Origin: SZUA-117 sp964630795
Lineage (GTDB): Bacteria; Pseudomonadota; Gammaproteobacteria; Steroidobacterales; Woeseiaceae
Reading direction: 5' to 3'
NCBI GenBank assembly: GCA_964630795.1
Contig: CAZVWF010000034.1
Coordinates: forward strand, 1-27,683
Length of the DNA: 27,683 nucleotides
The translations under genes were made by a program, and so were the position numbers. Positions 8,150 to 16,102 of the stretch are shown here, piece after piece; position 1 is the stretch's first letter, and every line of letters begins with the position of its first letter. The notes beneath the pieces are model-generated. The model was not told where the DNA came from. It made no database searches and saw nothing but the letters and a program-made list of their open reading frames with translations.

Positions 8150-10516
8150 CTAGCGAGTAACGATGTCTTCGTCCCCGGGAATGGCCACATCTTTCATGCG
8201 AAATGCGTCACTCATGATGACGCCCATGATGAGTGACTGAACAGGATAATTGTCAGGTTCGGTGTCCTGAACGATCTGGCGCACGACTGGCATGTCGTAA
8301 TACTCGACTCGACGGCCGATGGCGTAGGCCATCAGGTTCGCCGTGAATTCGCGGACCAGCGGGAGCGGGCGCTTCAGGAGCATCGCGGTCAGGTCGGCCG
8401 GCGTGGAAATCTCGGTACCGTCATAGAATGTGCTGCGAGTATCGAGCGGTACGCCAAACTCGCGTATTCGCCATTTGCCGGTAACGTCGAAATTATCAAG
8501 CGCAAGACCGACGGGGTCCATAACCTGGTGGCACGCTGCACAAACGGGATTCTGGCGATGAATTTCCATGCGCCGGCGGGTGGTCAGAATTTCACCATCC
8601 GCGATTCCTTCCGTTTCCTCGAGGTCAGGTACGCCGGGCGGTGGCGGTGGTGGCGGTGTGCCGAGAAGCACCTGCACGACCCACTTGCCGCGCAGCACTG
8701 GTGACGTTCGGTTACCCAGTGAGGTCTGTACGAGGATACTGCCGTGCCCGAGAATGCCGTTGCGCTGATCGTTCGGGTAACTGACCTTGCGAAATTCGTC
8801 GCCGATAACACCCGGTATGCCGTAATGCGTCGCAAGCCGTTCATTCATGAAGCTGTAATTAGCGCTGTAAAGATCGAGGACGCTCTTGTTCTCGCGGACG
8901 AGGTGATCGAAAAACAATTGCGTCTCGCGTCGCATCGCCTCCATCAGCTGATAGTGATAATTGGGAAACCAGAATGCGTCGGGTTGTACGCCGTCGAGAT
9001 CCTGCAATCGCAGCCACAGTGAGGCGAAACGCGTGGCCAATGCCTCCGAGCGAGGATCGGCGAGCATACGTTCGGCCTGCCGGCGCAGGGTTCTCGTGCG
9101 TGACAGTCGGCCGGCATCGGCGACCGCGAGTAGTTCTGCGTCGGGGTTACTGCCCCAGAGGAAGAACGACAGTCGTCGTGCGAGGTCACGGTTGGCGAGG
9201 CGATAACGATCGCCGGGCTCCGCGCGTGCCGGTTCGGCCTCCATGCGGAACAGGAAGTGCGGGCTGGACAAGACGGCCTCGAGCGCAGTGCGGATGCCCG
9301 TTTCGAATCCATCTTCTTGCGCACCGAGTTCGTAAAACCGCATGAGATCGCCGACGTCGTCATCATCGAGATCACGCCCGTAAGCCTGTTTCGCCAAATC
9401 CGCAATGATCGACCTGGCACACGGCGCTTCTTCGTCCGGCGACGTCGGACGGCAGGAGAAAATACGCTCACGTGTCGGCGTCTCGGAAACGCCGACCGGG
9501 TTGTAGGGTCCTTCGAGAGTCAGTCTCGTCAGGTGTGGCGGGGAAGTTGTGCCATAGCTCGTTTCCGTGCCGGTCAATGACCAGTCATTGGGTCGGATGA
9601 GATCTTCGTAGGGGCCATCCATCTGGCGAATGAATGCCGCGGTAACGCGATGCTGTCCCGCTTTAATAAACACGGGATCCGTTTCGATCGGGAAGCCTTT
9701 TCGACCCTGGAAGTCGATTCGACCGCCATAACGCACGAGGGCAACGCGCTCACCGTCAATGGAAATATCGATATCGTGAAAACGTTCACCCCAGCCGGAG
9801 ATGAATCCCATCGAAAAGCGGTACTCGCCATCCGCGGGAAAGGTGTGCAGCACACTGATACCGCCACGCGTGCCGTAGGGCGCACCCTCCAGGCGTTCCC
9901 ATTCATGTTGCGAAAGTGATGCTGGATTGGTGTAGGTCTTGGCCGTCGCCGGTGCGTCTTCCTGCCCAACGGCACGACGCGCGATGTCGCTGGCTGCGGT
10001 CAGGTAGGCCACCATCAGCGTGGTCGACAATCCCTGCACGTCGGCGATATTGTCGAAGCTGGCGCTGATCTGGTCCTCGGGCAGCCACTCCGACGGATCG
10101 ACTGTCAGTCCCAGCAAATCGTCGATGAGTTGCGCGTATTCGGCGCGATTGACACGCTGGAAGGGCCTGCTGCCTGCACGATTCGCCTCGGCGGCAGCCC
10201 GATCGAGCCGGGTTTCCAGCGTAGCAACGAGATGATCGATCGCATCCTGGTCTCTCACCATTTCACGCGGCGGCATCTGCCCGGCACGCAGCTTGCGAAT
10301 TAACTTCTCGGCCACAACCGGGTCGAGATGCGGTTGTTCTGCATCGAATGGCTGGAGGTTCAGCCCGGCCTGTAGCGTGTACTGGTTGTGGCAGGCAATG
10401 CAGGTGGTCTGGATGAGTTGATTCGGGTCCTGCGCATGCGCGGACAACGGCTGGACCAGCATTGGCAAAAGCGCCAGCGCAAACAAGGTCGATCTCGATA
10501 TATTGTGCAAATCCAC
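8150..10516 (-). CDS. DUF1592/DUF1588/DUF1585 multidomain protein with two CxxCH haem motifs
   Basis: From the chosen GTG start this is a 788-residue exported protein: hydrophobic leader ending SAHAQ (~residue 29), then CIACH (residues 39-43), the haem-binding signature of a planctomycete-type cytochrome c domain. Next come segments typical of DUF1587 (NRAEYAQLIDDLLGL), DUF1595 and DUF1592 (NRDLARRLSFFLWGSNPDAELL), DUF1588 (HGSILVQTSLGNRTSPVLRG, then seven consecutive prolines), a second CAACH motif in the DUF1588/1585 region, and the DUF1585 tail. It is probably a periplasmic di-haem c-type protein of unknown reaction. The frame stays open to 10915, but that extension would run antisense into sstT and lacks a leader. 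The GTG at 10516 has a GGGGGA ribosome site 8 bases upstream. It is first in an apparent three-gene operon with the DUF1552 and ankyrin genes. Confidence 0.9.
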   Translation of the reverse strand: MDLHNISRSTLFALALLPMLVQPLSAHAQDPNQLIQTTCIACHNQYTLQAGLNLQPFDAEQPHLDPVVAEKLIRKLRAGQMPPREMVRDQDAIDHLVATLETRLDRAAAEANRAGSRPFQRVNRAEYAQLIDDLLGLTVDPSEWLPEDQISASFDNIADVQGLSTTLMVAYLTAASDIARRAVGQEDAPATAKTYTNPASLSQHEWERLEGAPYGTRGGISVLHTFPADGEYRFSMGFISGWGERFHDIDISIDGERVALVRYGGRIDFQGRKGFPIETDPVFIKAGQHRVTAAFIRQMDGPYEDLIRPNDWSLTGTETSYGTTSPPHLTRLTLEGPYNPVGVSETPTRERIFSCRPTSPDEEAPCARSIIADLAKQAYGRDLDDDDVGDLMRFYELGAQEDGFETGIRTALEAVLSSPHFLFRMEAEPARAEPGDRYRLANRDLARRLSFFLWGSNPDAELLAVADAGRLSRTRTLRRQAERMLADPRSEALATRFASLWLRLQDLDGVQPDAFWFPNYHYQLMEAMRRETQLFFDHLVRENKSVLDLYSANYSFMNERLATHYGIPGVIGDEFRKVSYPNDQRNGILGHGSILVQTSLGNRTSPVLRGKWVVQVLLGTPPPPPPPGVPDLEETEGIADGEILTTRRRMEIHRQNPVCAACHQVMDPVGLALDNFDVTGKWRIREFGVPLDTRSTFYDGTEISTPADLTAMLLKRPLPLVREFTANLMAYAIGRRVEYYDMPVVRQIVQDTEPDNYPVQSLIMGVIMSDAFRMKDVAIPGDEDIVTR

Positions 10517-10669
10517 CGGTGCGATCCCCCTACACCTGAAGATTACGGTCCGCAATGCCTGATAATAGCGTCTATCGGTACCCAGTAGTGTCAAAAACGC
10601 AGCTTTGTTGCGGGCCGCATTGGTTTCAGTTGACAATATCGGCCGCCGATCGCCAACAAAAGGAAGACC

Positions 10670-11908
10670 ATGTCTCTTGAAGAAAAAAGAACCGCTGGCG
10701 AGTCGTCGCTGGTCGAAGCATTTTTTGGGGGCAACCTGGTGGTGCGCATCGCTACTGGCATCGTGCTTGGCGTTGCGCTGGCCTGGATCTGGCCCGATGC
10801 GGCCGCTTCCGCCATGTTGCTTGGGAGTCTGTTCGTCAACGCACTGAAGGCCGTTGCCCCGGTCCTCGTTCTCGTGCTCGTTGCGTCGGCGCTGGCGAAT
10901 CAAAAAGCGGGCCACCAGGCCCGGTTGCGGCCGATCGTGATTCTCTACCTCATCGGCACGCTAAGCGCTGCGTTTCTTGCCGTGATGATGAGCACACTGT
11001 TCCCGACCACTTTGTTACTGAGCGTCACCGATGTCGCAATGAGCCCGCCGCAGGGTATTGGCGAGGTTCTGAACAACCTGTTATTCAAGATCGTCGACAA
11101 CCCGGTCAGTGCCGTCATGAATGGCAACTTCATCGGCATCCTGATGTGGGGGATCGCGACAGGCTTGGCCATGCGTCACGCGAATGAAACCTCGCGGACG
11201 ATGCTCGCGGACCTGTCGCACGCGATCACGATGATTGTTCGTGTCGTCATCAGGCTTGCCCCGATTGGTATCTTCGGCCTGGTTGCCGGCAATCTCGCGG
11301 AATTCGGTTTTTCCGCGCTGCAGGGTTACGCGCGGATCCTGACGGTCTTGCTGACTTCGATGCTGATCATGGCGCTCGTGATCAACCCGATTATCGTTTT
11401 CGCAAGGACTCGCAAAAATCCTTATCCGACGGTCTTCACGGCATTGCGTGAAAGCGGCATTACCGCATTCTTCACACGGAGTTCCGCGGCCAACATCCCG
11501 GTGAACATGGCGCTTTGCGAAAGATTGAAACTCGACGAGAACACCTATGCCGTTTCCATCCCGCTGGGCGCGACGATTAACATGGGTGGCGCCGCTATCA
11601 CGATTACGACGTTGACCCTCGCAGCAACCTATACCCTTGGCATCGAAGTCGATATTGCAACTGCACTGTTGTTATCGGTGGTAGCAGCCCTTTCGGCATG
11701 CGGTGCATCGGGTGTCGCCGGGGGTTCCCTTCTGCTGATTCCGCTGGCTTGCGGATTGTTCGGCATACCCAACGATGTCGCCATGCAGGTTGTCGCTGTC
11801 GGCTTCGTGATCAGCATCCTGCAGGATTCTGCCGAGACTGCACTGAACAGTTCGACGGACGTGGTATTTACGGCCGCCGTTGCAGGTATGAGCGAAGGGG
11901 AATCGTAG
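10670..11908 (+). CDS. sstT: Serine/threonine:Na+ symporter SstT
   Basis: This 412-residue dicarboxylate/amino acid:cation symporter is close in length and sequence to E. coli SstT, which imports serine and threonine with sodium at the inner membrane. Diagnostic stretches are LGSLFVNALKAVAPVLVL, GNFIGILMWGI, AFFTRSSAANIPVNMALCE (hairpin 1 with the serine-rich motif), IPLGATINMGGAAITI, and the C-terminal LSACGASGVAGGSLLLIPLA and QDSAETALNSSTDV blocks. The ATG has an AGGAAG ribosome site at 10661-10666. It is divergent from the DUF1592-type gene (153 bp between starts) and convergent with the gamma-glutamyltransferase gene. The role in serine/threonine uptake is taken from the family. Confidence 0.93.
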   Translation: MSLEEKRTAGESSLVEAFFGGNLVVRIATGIVLGVALAWIWPDAAASAMLLGSLFVNALKAVAPVLVLVLVASALANQKAGHQARLRPIVILYLIGTLSAAFLAVMMSTLFPTTLLLSVTDVAMSPPQGIGEVLNNLLFKIVDNPVSAVMNGNFIGILMWGIATGLAMRHANETSRTMLADLSHAITMIVRVVIRLAPIGIFGLVAGNLAEFGFSALQGYARILTVLLTSMLIMALVINPIIVFARTRKNPYPTVFTALRESGITAFFTRSSAANIPVNMALCERLKLDENTYAVSIPLGATINMGGAAITITTLTLAATYTLGIEVDIATALLLSVVAALSACGASGVAGGSLLLIPLACGLFGIPNDVAMQVVAVGFVISILQDSAETALNSSTDVVFTAAVAGMSEGES

Positions 11909-11941
11909 GCGCTCAATTCGACGGGTTCGTTACTGACGACC

Positions 11942-11961
11942 TCGCCCACCGCGACGGGCGA
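11942..11961 (+). terminator. Possible weak terminator after sstT
   Basis: A six-base stem TCGCCC/GGGCGA with an eight-base loop lies 33 bp after the sstT stop and is followed by the T-rich stretch TTTGTGTT. The stem is short and the U-tract interrupted, so this is a tentative call. It sits in the convergent gap between sstT and the gamma-glutamyltransferase gene. Confidence 0.35.
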
Positions 11962-12048
11962 TTTGTGTTCGCCACACTTCCAGCGCCAGCCGACTCTTGC
12001 GGCTTCGACTCAATCACTGCAGGCGCTGCGACATCTCGATCCGGTGCG

Positions 12049-13788
12049 CTAGTTGGGCGGAATCGTACGAACGATGCCTTCGCGACGTTTGTCCGCCGCA
12101 CCGTCCAGACCATCTTCATTAACGACGATAATATGCAGGCCGGAATTTTCTCCGTTGCGTTCCTGGACATTGTAACCGCGCGCTTTCAGGTCGTCGGCGA
12201 TCGCCTGTCCCGGCTCGACATTGATCTCGACCCGCACCGATTCACCGCGGGCAATGATATTCGGATGATCAACAGATTCCTGTGCGCTCATGCCCCAGTC
12301 GAGGACACCGACAATCGTCTTTGCGACATACGCCGGAATTGAGTTTCCACCCGGTGATCCAGTGATCATCAACAGGTCGCCTTCTGAATCGAAGATGATG
12401 CTGGGCGACATCGAAGAGCGCGGTCTGCGGCCCGGTGCGACTGCATTGGCTGGCCTTTCCTCATCTACTGATACCTCGAGGGCAAAGTCCGTCATTTCAT
12501 TATTGAGCAGGAAGCCTGCCGCCCAGCGCTGTGTGCCGAAAGGCGCTTCGACGGTTGCTGTCATGGAAACTGCATTGCCATCGCCGTCAATGATCGACAA
12601 GTGCGTGGTACCGGCTGCTTCTTCCGTTGTGTCCGGTCCGAACAAAGCAGCGGACGAATCGCCGCGCAATACCTGGCCGGGATCCCCCGGCGTGGGCGTT
12701 GCACCCGGCTCAAATCGTTCCGTCGCGCGATAGCGCAGGTAATCCGGATTCAAGAGGTCGTCGAGCGGGATGTCGACTTCGTCCGGGTCGCCGAAATATT
12801 CATCGCGATCGGCATACGCCAGTCGCTGTGCGTCGACAAATGCGGCCACTTTATCCGCCTGGCTGTCAGAGCCTGTCAGCAGATGATCGTAAAGCGCCGC
12901 GATCATGATTTGTGCGCCGCCGGAAGAGGGTGGAGAACTTGTGCAAATCGACATGTCCCGGAACGGCCCGCAAATCACAGGGCGCCGCGCCGGTTCGTAG
13001 GCGGCGATATCCTCGGCGGTCAATGGGCCGGGATTGGGCTCGGCCTGTGCTGCCTTGGCGATAGCTTCGGCAATTTCGCCCGTGTAAAAGGCGTCGATGC
13101 CTTCGTTGGCGACACGGGTCAGCGTGTTTGCGTACTCCGGGTTCTTCAGCATGTCGCCGGCCTGCAGTGGATTGCCGCCGGGATAAAAGTACTCCGCCGA
13201 ACCCGGTGCTTCGTCCAGGCGACTTTGCGCGGCCATCATTGGCAGGTAGTTAGCCAGCCTGGGAGATACTTCGAATCCCTCGGTGGCTAGTCGAATGGCG
13301 GGATCGAGCACGTCGGGCCACGGAAGGTGCCCGTGTTCGTCGTGCGCTGCCTTGTACATGGCGATCGCCCCGGGAACACCTATGGCTTTGCCGCTTTGCC
13401 AGGCATCGACGAACCCCAGCACCTCGCCGTCGACCATGAACATGTCGACGGTGGCGCCCGACGGCGCAATCTCGCGTCCGTCGTGGAAGACCAGGTCCCC
13501 GCTCTCGCTTTCATAGACCAGCATGAACCCGCCGCCGCCGATACCGGAGCTTTGGGGTTCTACGAGGCCAAGGACCGCATGTGCTGCAATGGCGGCATCA
13601 ACGGCGTGGCCACCCTTCTGGAGAATCTCGATGGCGGCATGAACGGCGTGCGGATTCGCAGCGGTCGCGATCGCCCCCTTGTTCCAGCCTTCGATGTCTG
13701 ACTGCGGATGCGTCTCGACGGCGGGCTGTTGAGCAGGCGAACAGGCCATCAGGAATGCGAAGAGAGAGGCTAACAGGTTGCGTTTCAT
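12049..13788 (-). CDS. ggt: Gamma-glutamyltransferase, lipoprotein
   Basis: This 579-residue Ntn-hydrolase precursor has a lipoprotein signal peptide (MKRNLLASLFAFLMAC, lipobox LMAC with Cys16), so it should be membrane-anchored facing the periplasm. It shows GGT hallmarks: GGHAVDAAIAAHAVLGLVEP and SGIGGGGFMLVY near the N-terminus, SPPSSGG, the autocleavage/nucleophile segment GTTHLSIID (first Thr ~394), and the late GSPGGNSIP oxyanion loop and DHPN. Family enzymes self-cleave at that threonine and hydrolyse or transfer the gamma-glutamyl group of glutathione and gamma-glutamyl peptides. The start at 13788 was chosen over an upstream in-frame ATG at 13830 because it places the lipobox correctly and has an AGGAA ribosome site. 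It is convergent with sstT, suggesting amino-acid salvage in the same neighbourhood. Confidence 0.92.
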   Translation of the reverse strand: MKRNLLASLFAFLMACSPAQQPAVETHPQSDIEGWNKGAIATAANPHAVHAAIEILQKGGHAVDAAIAAHAVLGLVEPQSSGIGGGGFMLVYESESGDLVFHDGREIAPSGATVDMFMVDGEVLGFVDAWQSGKAIGVPGAIAMYKAAHDEHGHLPWPDVLDPAIRLATEGFEVSPRLANYLPMMAAQSRLDEAPGSAEYFYPGGNPLQAGDMLKNPEYANTLTRVANEGIDAFYTGEIAEAIAKAAQAEPNPGPLTAEDIAAYEPARRPVICGPFRDMSICTSSPPSSGGAQIMIAALYDHLLTGSDSQADKVAAFVDAQRLAYADRDEYFGDPDEVDIPLDDLLNPDYLRYRATERFEPGATPTPGDPGQVLRGDSSAALFGPDTTEEAAGTTHLSIIDGDGNAVSMTATVEAPFGTQRWAAGFLLNNEMTDFALEVSVDEERPANAVAPGRRPRSSMSPSIIFDSEGDLLMITGSPGGNSIPAYVAKTIVGVLDWGMSAQESVDHPNIIARGESVRVEINVEPGQAIADDLKARGYNVQERNGENSGLHIIVVNEDGLDGAADKRREGIVRTIPPN

Positions 13789-13946
13789 TACGTTCCTAAA
13801 ATCAGTTTTCATGCCCGGAAAGCGCGGCAATATACCTTAATTGTCTGTGCGATAGTCTCGTGGAATTCATTTAGGTACATCCCCGGATTGTGGGCGGCGG
13901 CGCAAGCCATAGGATTCCGGGGTGTTGTGCCTGAAACGCTCTGATT

Positions 13947-14765
13947 ATGAATCTGTATGCTGACCCCAGGAACCTGAAAAAGCCGGTACCAGCCGGACGT
14001 GTATTCACTGCCGCAAAACCACTCGAAGCGCCGGAAGCGACTTACACGGTTTCCGCGCGTGGTAAGCCCGCAAATGCGCCGGTATACGCCTTTCTTCGGC
14101 GTCAGTTCGGGAATATTCCGCTACACGAGATCGAGAGCGTGTTCGGGTTTGTACAAAGAACCACGCTGTACGGTGGACGTTACTTCAGCGAGCGGGAGTT
14201 GACGGACCGCGACGTAACACAACTCAACAATGCTGGCATTGGTCTGAGGATTCCGATGACGAATCATTATGCAAGCAAAGCCGAGTATGAGGACGCGCGA
14301 CCGCTTCTGAATCGCCACCATGCCAAAGTGAATTCGGTAATCATTACGAATGACGATCTGGCTCACTGGATACGCCGCGACTACCCGGATTACACGCTCG
14401 ATGGCAGTGTCATCAAGAATCTGAAAACGCATCGCAAGATCAACGAAGCCCTGGATATCTATGATTCGATTGTCCTTCCAATGCGACTGAACGAGGATTT
14501 CGATTTTCTCGACAAGATCCGCGAAAAGGACAGGATTATTCTGTTTGCGAACGCGGGCTGCGCACTGACCTGCCCCTCCAAACTTTGTTACCCATCGGTT
14601 TCCGTCATGAACAAATTCGAGGGAGGCAAATTCAGGTGTTCCCAGCCGGTCAAGGAGAGGGACCTGCTGGGAATGGTCGATTTTCCGTTACGGCCTTATC
14701 TTGACATGGGCTTCACGCATTTCAAGTTGTTGCGAGCGTTGCCAAACGCAATGACCGGATACTGA
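13947..14765 (+). CDS. U32-peptidase-like protein with four clustered cysteines
   Basis: This 272-residue soluble protein has no signal peptide. The middle part reads like the U32 'peptidase' TIM-barrel: YGGRYFSERELT, then NSVIITNDDLAHWIRRDYP, a GSVIK strand, IVLPMRLNEDFDFL, and IILFANAGCALTCPSKLCY. Cysteines 205, 209, 214 and 231 fall in the region where UbiU/UbiV, TrhP and RlhA-type U32 proteins carry [4Fe-4S] ligands, so an iron-sulfur cluster is plausible. Those relatives act in O2-independent hydroxylation of ubiquinone or RNA rather than proteolysis. The match is by eye and divergent; the protein is shorter than typical U32 members. The ATG has only a weak ribosome site. It is followed after 94 bp by a methyltransferase gene on the same strand. 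Confidence 0.6.
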   Translation: MNLYADPRNLKKPVPAGRVFTAAKPLEAPEATYTVSARGKPANAPVYAFLRRQFGNIPLHEIESVFGFVQRTTLYGGRYFSERELTDRDVTQLNNAGIGLRIPMTNHYASKAEYEDARPLLNRHHAKVNSVIITNDDLAHWIRRDYPDYTLDGSVIKNLKTHRKINEALDIYDSIVLPMRLNEDFDFLDKIREKDRIILFANAGCALTCPSKLCYPSVSVMNKFEGGKFRCSQPVKERDLLGMVDFPLRPYLDMGFTHFKLLRALPNAMTGY

Positions 14766-14859
14766 AGCGCTTCCTGCTCGATCCGTGCTTTCGGCGGGCT
14801 GTGGTAGACTGCTGCGCCGTCAATGACTTCGTCGCTCTGGCCCTGGAGTTCCCCGATTC

Positions 14860-15561
14860 ATGCCGTTATTCAAACGAACCCTGAGTGAATTCCTGTTTCG
14901 TCGCTTTGTGCTGAAGCACTACGGGTCCAATCTCCTGGTCGACCTGCAACTCGAAGCGAAGCGCGAGACGCTGGACTACGTCAAGGCGAACATGCCGGAT
15001 GCCCCTTATTTTGAAAAGCATCAAAAGCTGGTGGACCACGTCGTTAACGAGGCGTCGTTGCCCGGCCTGTACCTCGAATTCGGCGTTGGGCGCGGCAAAT
15101 CTATTCGCTGGATCAGTGCGAACGCGGGCCGACCGGTCCATGGATTCGATTCCTTCGAGGGAATACCCGAATACTGGAATGGTAATCCGGTCGGCGCTTT
15201 TGCACAGAAAAAACTGCCGAAGGTACCGGAGAATGTTCACTTCGAAATCGGCATGTTTGACAAGACGATTCCCGGTTTCCTGGAAAAGCACGATGACCCG
15301 ATCGCAATGCTGCACGTCGACTGCGACCTCTACTCATCGACGGTGACAATCTTCGATACCCTGGGAGCACGTCTCCAGCCCGGTGCGATCATATTGTTTG
15401 ACGAGTACTACAATTTTCCGCGCTGGCAGCAACACGAATTCAAGGCTTTCCAGGAATTCGTCACCGCTTCAGGGCTTGTCTACGAGTACATTGGCTACTC
15501 GGTGACGGGGCAGCAGGTCGCTGTCAGAGTTCTCGAAAACCCCATGTTTTCCGGTAAATGA
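14860..15561 (+). CDS. TylF/MycF-type class I SAM-dependent methyltransferase
   Basis: This 233-residue protein has the Rossmann SAM motif LEFGVGRGKSI (residues ~72-82), an acidic residue at the end of strand 2 (GFDSFEGIPEYW, Asp97), HVDCDLYSST (152-161) and LFDEYYNF (179-186). These are the signature blocks of the TylF/MycF macrocin-O-methyltransferase family, in which the Asp residues of the last two motifs bind a divalent metal and position a sugar or catechol hydroxyl. Bacterial members commonly act on sugars of glycolipids or surface polysaccharides. The acceptor here is unknown. It lies between the U32-like and MaoC-like genes on the same strand. Confidence 0.88.
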   Translation: MPLFKRTLSEFLFRRFVLKHYGSNLLVDLQLEAKRETLDYVKANMPDAPYFEKHQKLVDHVVNEASLPGLYLEFGVGRGKSIRWISANAGRPVHGFDSFEGIPEYWNGNPVGAFAQKKLPKVPENVHFEIGMFDKTIPGFLEKHDDPIAMLHVDCDLYSSTVTIFDTLGARLQPGAIILFDEYYNFPRWQQHEFKAFQEFVTASGLVYEYIGYSVTGQQVAVRVLENPMFSGK

Positions 15562-15616
15562 ATTGCTTGACGTTGTATCGCATGTCATTGCAGATGAGGC
15601 ACAGAGCTAGAGAGAC

Positions 15617-16102
15617 ATGTCAGACACGGCGATAAGTGACTACACCGAATTATTAAACATGCCGGCGGGCACAGTGCTTGGCAGTTCTGACTGGCACCGG
15701 GTGACGCAGGAGGACATCAACCAGTTCGCGACGCTGACGAAGGATGAAGACCCGTTTCATATCGACCCTGCATGGGCGAAACAAAACTCGCCATTGGGTA
15801 CGACCATTTCCTTCGGCTTCCTGACACTTTCGATGCTGACCTGTTTCTCCTACCAGGTATTCAATCGGGCAGGGTTCGTCTCAAGCGAGGATACCCAGCT
15901 GTTCAATTTCGGCTTCAATCGGATTCGATTGCCAGAGCCGGTGTCGGCAGGCGCGGAGATTCGTGGCAACTTCACTTTTGCGGGCGCGCGGGTGCGTGAC
16001 AATGGCGGCATCGAGTTTACGACCGACGTCGTCATCGAGATCAAGGGGAACGAGCGACCTGCGCTGGTCGCTCAGTGGTTGGGCGTGGCCGTCAGGAAGT
16101 AG
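15617..16102 (+). CDS. MaoC-like hot-dog fold (R)-enoyl-CoA hydratase
   Basis: This 161-residue single hot-dog domain contains INQFATLTKDEDPFHIDP (residues ~34-51). Its Asp43 and His48 correspond to the catalytic D-x4-H of MaoC/NodN-type (R)-specific enoyl-CoA hydratases. GTTISFGFLTLSML follows as the central helix and NFGFNRIRLPEPVSAGAEIRG as the substrate-side strand region. It probably hydrates a trans-2-enoyl-CoA or similar thioester in the cytoplasm. Length and motif spacing are normal for the family. The stop codon overlaps the 3' end of the convergent class III aminotransferase gene by 11 bp. Confidence 0.85.
   Translation: MSDTAISDYTELLNMPAGTVLGSSDWHRVTQEDINQFATLTKDEDPFHIDPAWAKQNSPLGTTISFGFLTLSMLTCFSYQVFNRAGFVSSEDTQLFNFGFNRIRLPEPVSAGAEIRGNFTFAGARVRDNGGIEFTTDVVIEIKGNERPALVAQWLGVAVRK

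Noticed and set aside
10630..10635. TTGACA upstream of sstT as a -35 box
   Set aside because: No acceptable -10 hexamer at 16-18 bp, and the implied start would almost remove the leader including the ribosome site.
10517..10915. N-terminal extension of the DUF1592-type protein
   Set aside because: It would run antisense through the sstT start, is Arg/His-rich without a signal, and the GTG at 10516 has a good ribosome site directly before the export leader.
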